Origin: Cudoniella acicularis
Lineage: Eukaryota > Ascomycota > Leotiomycetes > Helotiales > Helotiaceae
Length of the DNA stretch: 34,513 nt
Direction of reading: 5' to 3'
NCBI GenBank assembly: GCA_013054445.1
Contig: JAAMPI010000502.1
Coordinates: 1-34,513, forward strand
Position numbers and translations under genes: made by a program
Notes under the pieces: model-generated
Seen by the model: the letters and a program-made list of their open reading frames with translations, nothing else
The model's database searches: none
What the model was told of the DNA's origin: nothing
In this document: in pieces, positions 32,233 to 34,513 of the stretch
How positions within the stretch are numbered: the first letter of the stretch is position 1
Layout: every line of letters starts with the position of its first letter

Positions 32233-32899
32233 ATGGCCTCCTCCCTCCCACCACTCTCCATCCGCCTCACCCAAGTCCTAGGCCTAACAACGACATCGAT
32301 CCTCGTTGGCACCTCCCTCGAGATGTCTTATCTCTTCGTCCCGAGAATTTTGCAGTCACCTCCCGATTTATTGTTACGCCAGTGGGCCAGAATGTACCAC
32401 CTTATGAAGAAGGTTGCGCCGAGTATGGCTAGTGTTGCTGGGCTTGCTTGTAAGTCCCCTTTTCTGATTTTCTTGTCGTATCCTTGGGGGGCTTGTAATT
32501 TGAGAGAAAGAGGAGTAAATGGAAATAAAATAGAGACAAATGGCTAATTGAACGATCTGATTAATAGGGCTCTACCTCGCATACCGCACTCCGGCAAAAG
32601 CTTCGCAATACATCGCTGCTGGCGTTCTGAACTTAGCGATCATGCCATATACGGTTATATTCATGTTAGGGACGAACAGCAAGCTGTTGGCGCTGGAAAA
32701 GAGACAAAATTTGGGTACTTTGGAATTGGGCGAAGATGGTGCGATTAGTGGGGCAGGTGCACTTGGAACCCAGGGAGAGGTGGGAGTGAAGAGTGAGACG
32801 GTGCATAGTTTGGTGGATTGGTGGGGGGTTTTGAATATGGGGAGGAGTGCGCTGGCGCTTGCGAGTGCAGCGTTGGGGACTTGGATGGTTGTTAATTGA
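32233..32899 (+). CDS. DUF1772 (anthrone oxygenase-like) membrane protein
   Basis: Exons 32233-32449 and 32568-32899, joined across a 118-nt intron (GTAAGT donor, TTAATAG acceptor), give 182 aa. Four hydrophobic segments are visible: LGLTTTSILVGTSLEMSYLF, MASVAGLAWLYLAY, YIAAGVLNLAIMPYTVIFML and ALALASAALGTWMVV. The conserved asparagine-rich helix context (AAGVLNLAIMPYT, MLGTNSKL) and a late WWGVLNMGRS match DUF1772. Some members are noranthrone/anthrone monooxygenases in polyketide pathways; most have no known role. There is no polyketide synthase in the window, so a metabolite role cannot be inferred. The central loop (about residues 115-150) is polar and probably faces the lumen or cytosol. 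ATG 32233 is the first in frame, in AAAAATGG context. Confidence 0.88.
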
Positions 32900-33499
32900 T
32901 TTGGTTGGTAGGTGAAAAGGGTACAGTGAAGAAAAAGGGTAGGGTTTCTGTATATCAAGAAGGCGTTGGGATGTTATGACCTATCTATCTTTAGTGTAAA
33001 TGGAATAGGTTCAAATTATAAGCTCTATACAAATCATTATGAGCATGGGAATATGAGAAATCAACAAATATTTAGTTACTTGCCTGAGTTTTCTATCGTC
33101 CTTCTAATTCAAATGGCTAGGAACATGTCCTAGCAGCAGTGAATTGCGAATTTGCGGGCATCGATCTCGGTAACAAGCGACATAGAGAGATATAAGAATA
33201 AATAGAGGCCAGCTCCTCAAATAACCGATATGTACAACGAAGCAGTGCACAAGTATTATGAGAGTCTTTGAGAGGTATAACAACGGATGCCCCGCTTGAA
33301 GATTGTTACATCAAGCAGCATATCTCCAGAGAGAATCAATATTTTTGCTTGCGTGTAATTACTAGAAGGAAGTACGAACGAACAAGATACTCACGGTTTT
33401 CAGAGACTTACGTTATCGAAACATAAAGTTGGTCGCTGAAACGTGAACGAACGGCAAGTATGACAGCAAGGAGGTGTCTTATAAATAAAATTATTACTC
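32900..33499. other. Intergenic region, no supported gene
   Basis: This is the 3' flank of the DUF1772 gene and then AT-rich DNA. A weak resemblance to the tandem repeat to the right (TTTTTGCTTGCGTG near 33341) may be a decayed copy, but I am not sure. Confidence 0.4.
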
Positions 33500-33940
33500 T
33501 AGCAAACAATCGAGAAGCGCTAGCATATATCTATTCTGCGGCATGTAACAAAACTCGGGAGGTTTTATTTGTTGTATGGAGAGATATTCACTTCAACGGC
33601 TCTCGCAACGTCGCATCATTATGCTCACATAAAAATCCAACGCTAAGTTGTAAGCGAGACACGCTAATATAGAGGGCATCTGCGATGTGCAACAAAACCC
33701 TCTAGTTTCCGCTTGTTGTATGAAGTGATATGCACTTGAACGGCCGCGAAATCTCGGCATCCGTAACGTCACTCCCTTATCTAGGTATAAAAGCCCGACG
33801 CTAGCAGGCAAGCGAGAGACGCTAATTTATATATAAAAAAGTCGGAAGCGCAACAAAAATCTCGAGTTTTTGCTTGTTGTACGAAGAAATATTCACTTCA
33901 ACTGCCTCGAAATCTCGGCATTCGTAGCATCACAGACTCT
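33500..33940. repeat. Diverged tandem repeat, unit about 145-160 bp, about 2.5-3 copies
   Basis: Units start at AACAAAA at 33547, 33691 and 33852, so the periods are 144 and 161 bp; the third copy is cut off near 33940, and a tail of an earlier copy precedes 33547. Shared blocks within each unit are TTGTTGTA, GATATTCACTTCAAC (or a close variant), ATCTCGGCAT in the second and third, then AAGCGAGAGACGCTAA in the first two (first slightly changed). Each unit begins with an imperfect palindrome; in the third it spans 33851-33879 around CTCGAG. No protein frame is shared. The divergence includes many transitions, which could reflect RIP or simple decay. Satellite, MITE-derived and regulatory arrays are all possible. 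Confidence 0.75.
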
Positions 33941-34450
33941 GCTGGTCGGAGAAGATCGATGATAGCTTGTTGAACTTCTCACAGAGGAGTCATGATTTGA
34001 AGGAAGAATTTGAAGAGTTTCAATTGGGTATGGGGTAAGTGATATTTTCTGGAATACACTTGCAAGGAAGCACTGAAGCAGTGATGAAGTACCTTTTGTG
34101 TTCAGACATGAAATCATCGGATGAAAGAGCGAATCAGGTAATTGTAGTTTCAATATCCCAGTTACTGTGAGTGCTTTTGCGCCTTTGATCAGGAAAATCG
34201 ATAGTTCCTACTGGCCAGAGACAGTCGGCATACAGATGCAGTGCAGGGAGAGGAGTGTTGCGAAATGTAGTAATCGATTAAGTGCACTTTGATCGCTAAT
34301 GTCTGCATTAGTAGCATTTGTGTAGTTTCAACATTATGTATTATTTTTTACCTTTAAACTATCTTGCCTTTGCTACTTTGGTTAAACAAGGCGCGCTTAC
34401 TAAATGAGTTTTTAAAGAATTCTTCCAAGCATATCCAACTAACCCCTAAA
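33941..34450. other. Intergenic region, no supported gene
   Basis: AT-rich stretch between the tandem repeat and the edge gene. It should include the 3' flank of the minus-strand gene at the right edge. No coding block or clear signal is seen. Confidence 0.4.
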
Positions 34451-34513
34451 CTACGTCTCTTTCACCTCCTCCTTCTCCCCCCTCCTAAACAACCCCTTAA
34501 CCCACCCAACCCC
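34451..34513 (-). CDS. C-terminal end of a gene running in from the right edge (partial)
   Basis: On the minus strand the last 63 bases form 20 codons plus a TAG stop (34453-34451), reading GVGWVKGLFRRGEKEEVKET. A basic turn followed by an acidic, charged tail is typical of the end of a real protein, and the reading frame is open to the window edge. With so little sequence the product cannot be named, and chance cannot be ruled out. Confidence 0.5.
   Translation of the reverse strand, partial: GVGWVKGLFRRGEKEEVKET

Noticed and set aside
34430..34513. AACCCCTAA and ACCCC-rich bases at the right end, resembling telomere repeats (TTAGGG complement)
   Set aside because: The bases are not tandem; they form a coding frame on the minus strand, so a telomere is not supported.

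Overview
The window looks like ordinary nuclear DNA of a filamentous ascomycete (Pezizomycotina). The genes carry mostly 47-110 nt introns with GTAAGT/GTATGY donors and RCTAAC-type branch sites just before the acceptor. The gene set fits: a KRE2-type mannosyltransferase, a mod21-like gamma-tubulin complex subunit, a Zn2Cys6 regulator, an APH-like kinase relic and a fungal CXC-repeat protein. A leotiomycete is a guess; nothing seen fixes the class. Exon borders below were set by reading frame, splice signals and remembered family continuity, without alignments.

Left part (1-9 kb): a gene-poor edge, then a divergent pair sharing a 234-bp promoter, a GT15 alpha-1,2-mannosyltransferase (-) and a GCP5/mod21-like gamma-tubulin complex protein (+). 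A PLP aminotransferase (+) follows, with an internal stop best explained by two compensating one-base frame changes. Middle (9-18.5 kb): an intact MET12-like methylenetetrahydrofolate reductase; a fumarylacetoacetase that lacks its N-terminal domain, next to two N bases; a four-exon Zn2Cys6 transcription factor (-) with two unusually long introns; and, divergent from it, an APH-family pseudogene with one frameshift and one CAG-to-TAG stop.

Right part (19-34.5 kb): a secreted Ser/Thr-rich protein of unknown function, a possible 50-aa small protein with a TATA box, a 1.9-kb stretch without a convincing gene, an aldo/keto reductase, a broken-looking minus-strand coding remnant, a DUF6699-like protein, a FAD-dependent amine/amino acid oxidoreductase, a 107-aa CXC-repeat metallothionein-like protein, a doubtful 144-aa ORF, a DUF1772 membrane protein behind a palindrome-rich promoter, a diverged tandem repeat of about 150 bp, and the last codons of a minus-strand gene at the right edge.

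The genes do not form one pathway. Folate/methionine, aromatic amino acid and amine metabolism enzymes are present but are not an obvious cluster: other tyrosine catabolism genes are not beside the fumarylacetoacetase. I see no CRISPR array, rRNA, convincing tRNA or intact transposon. The most unusual material is the set of damaged genes, the modular Cys-rich protein, the tandem repeat and a few uncharacterised small genes.
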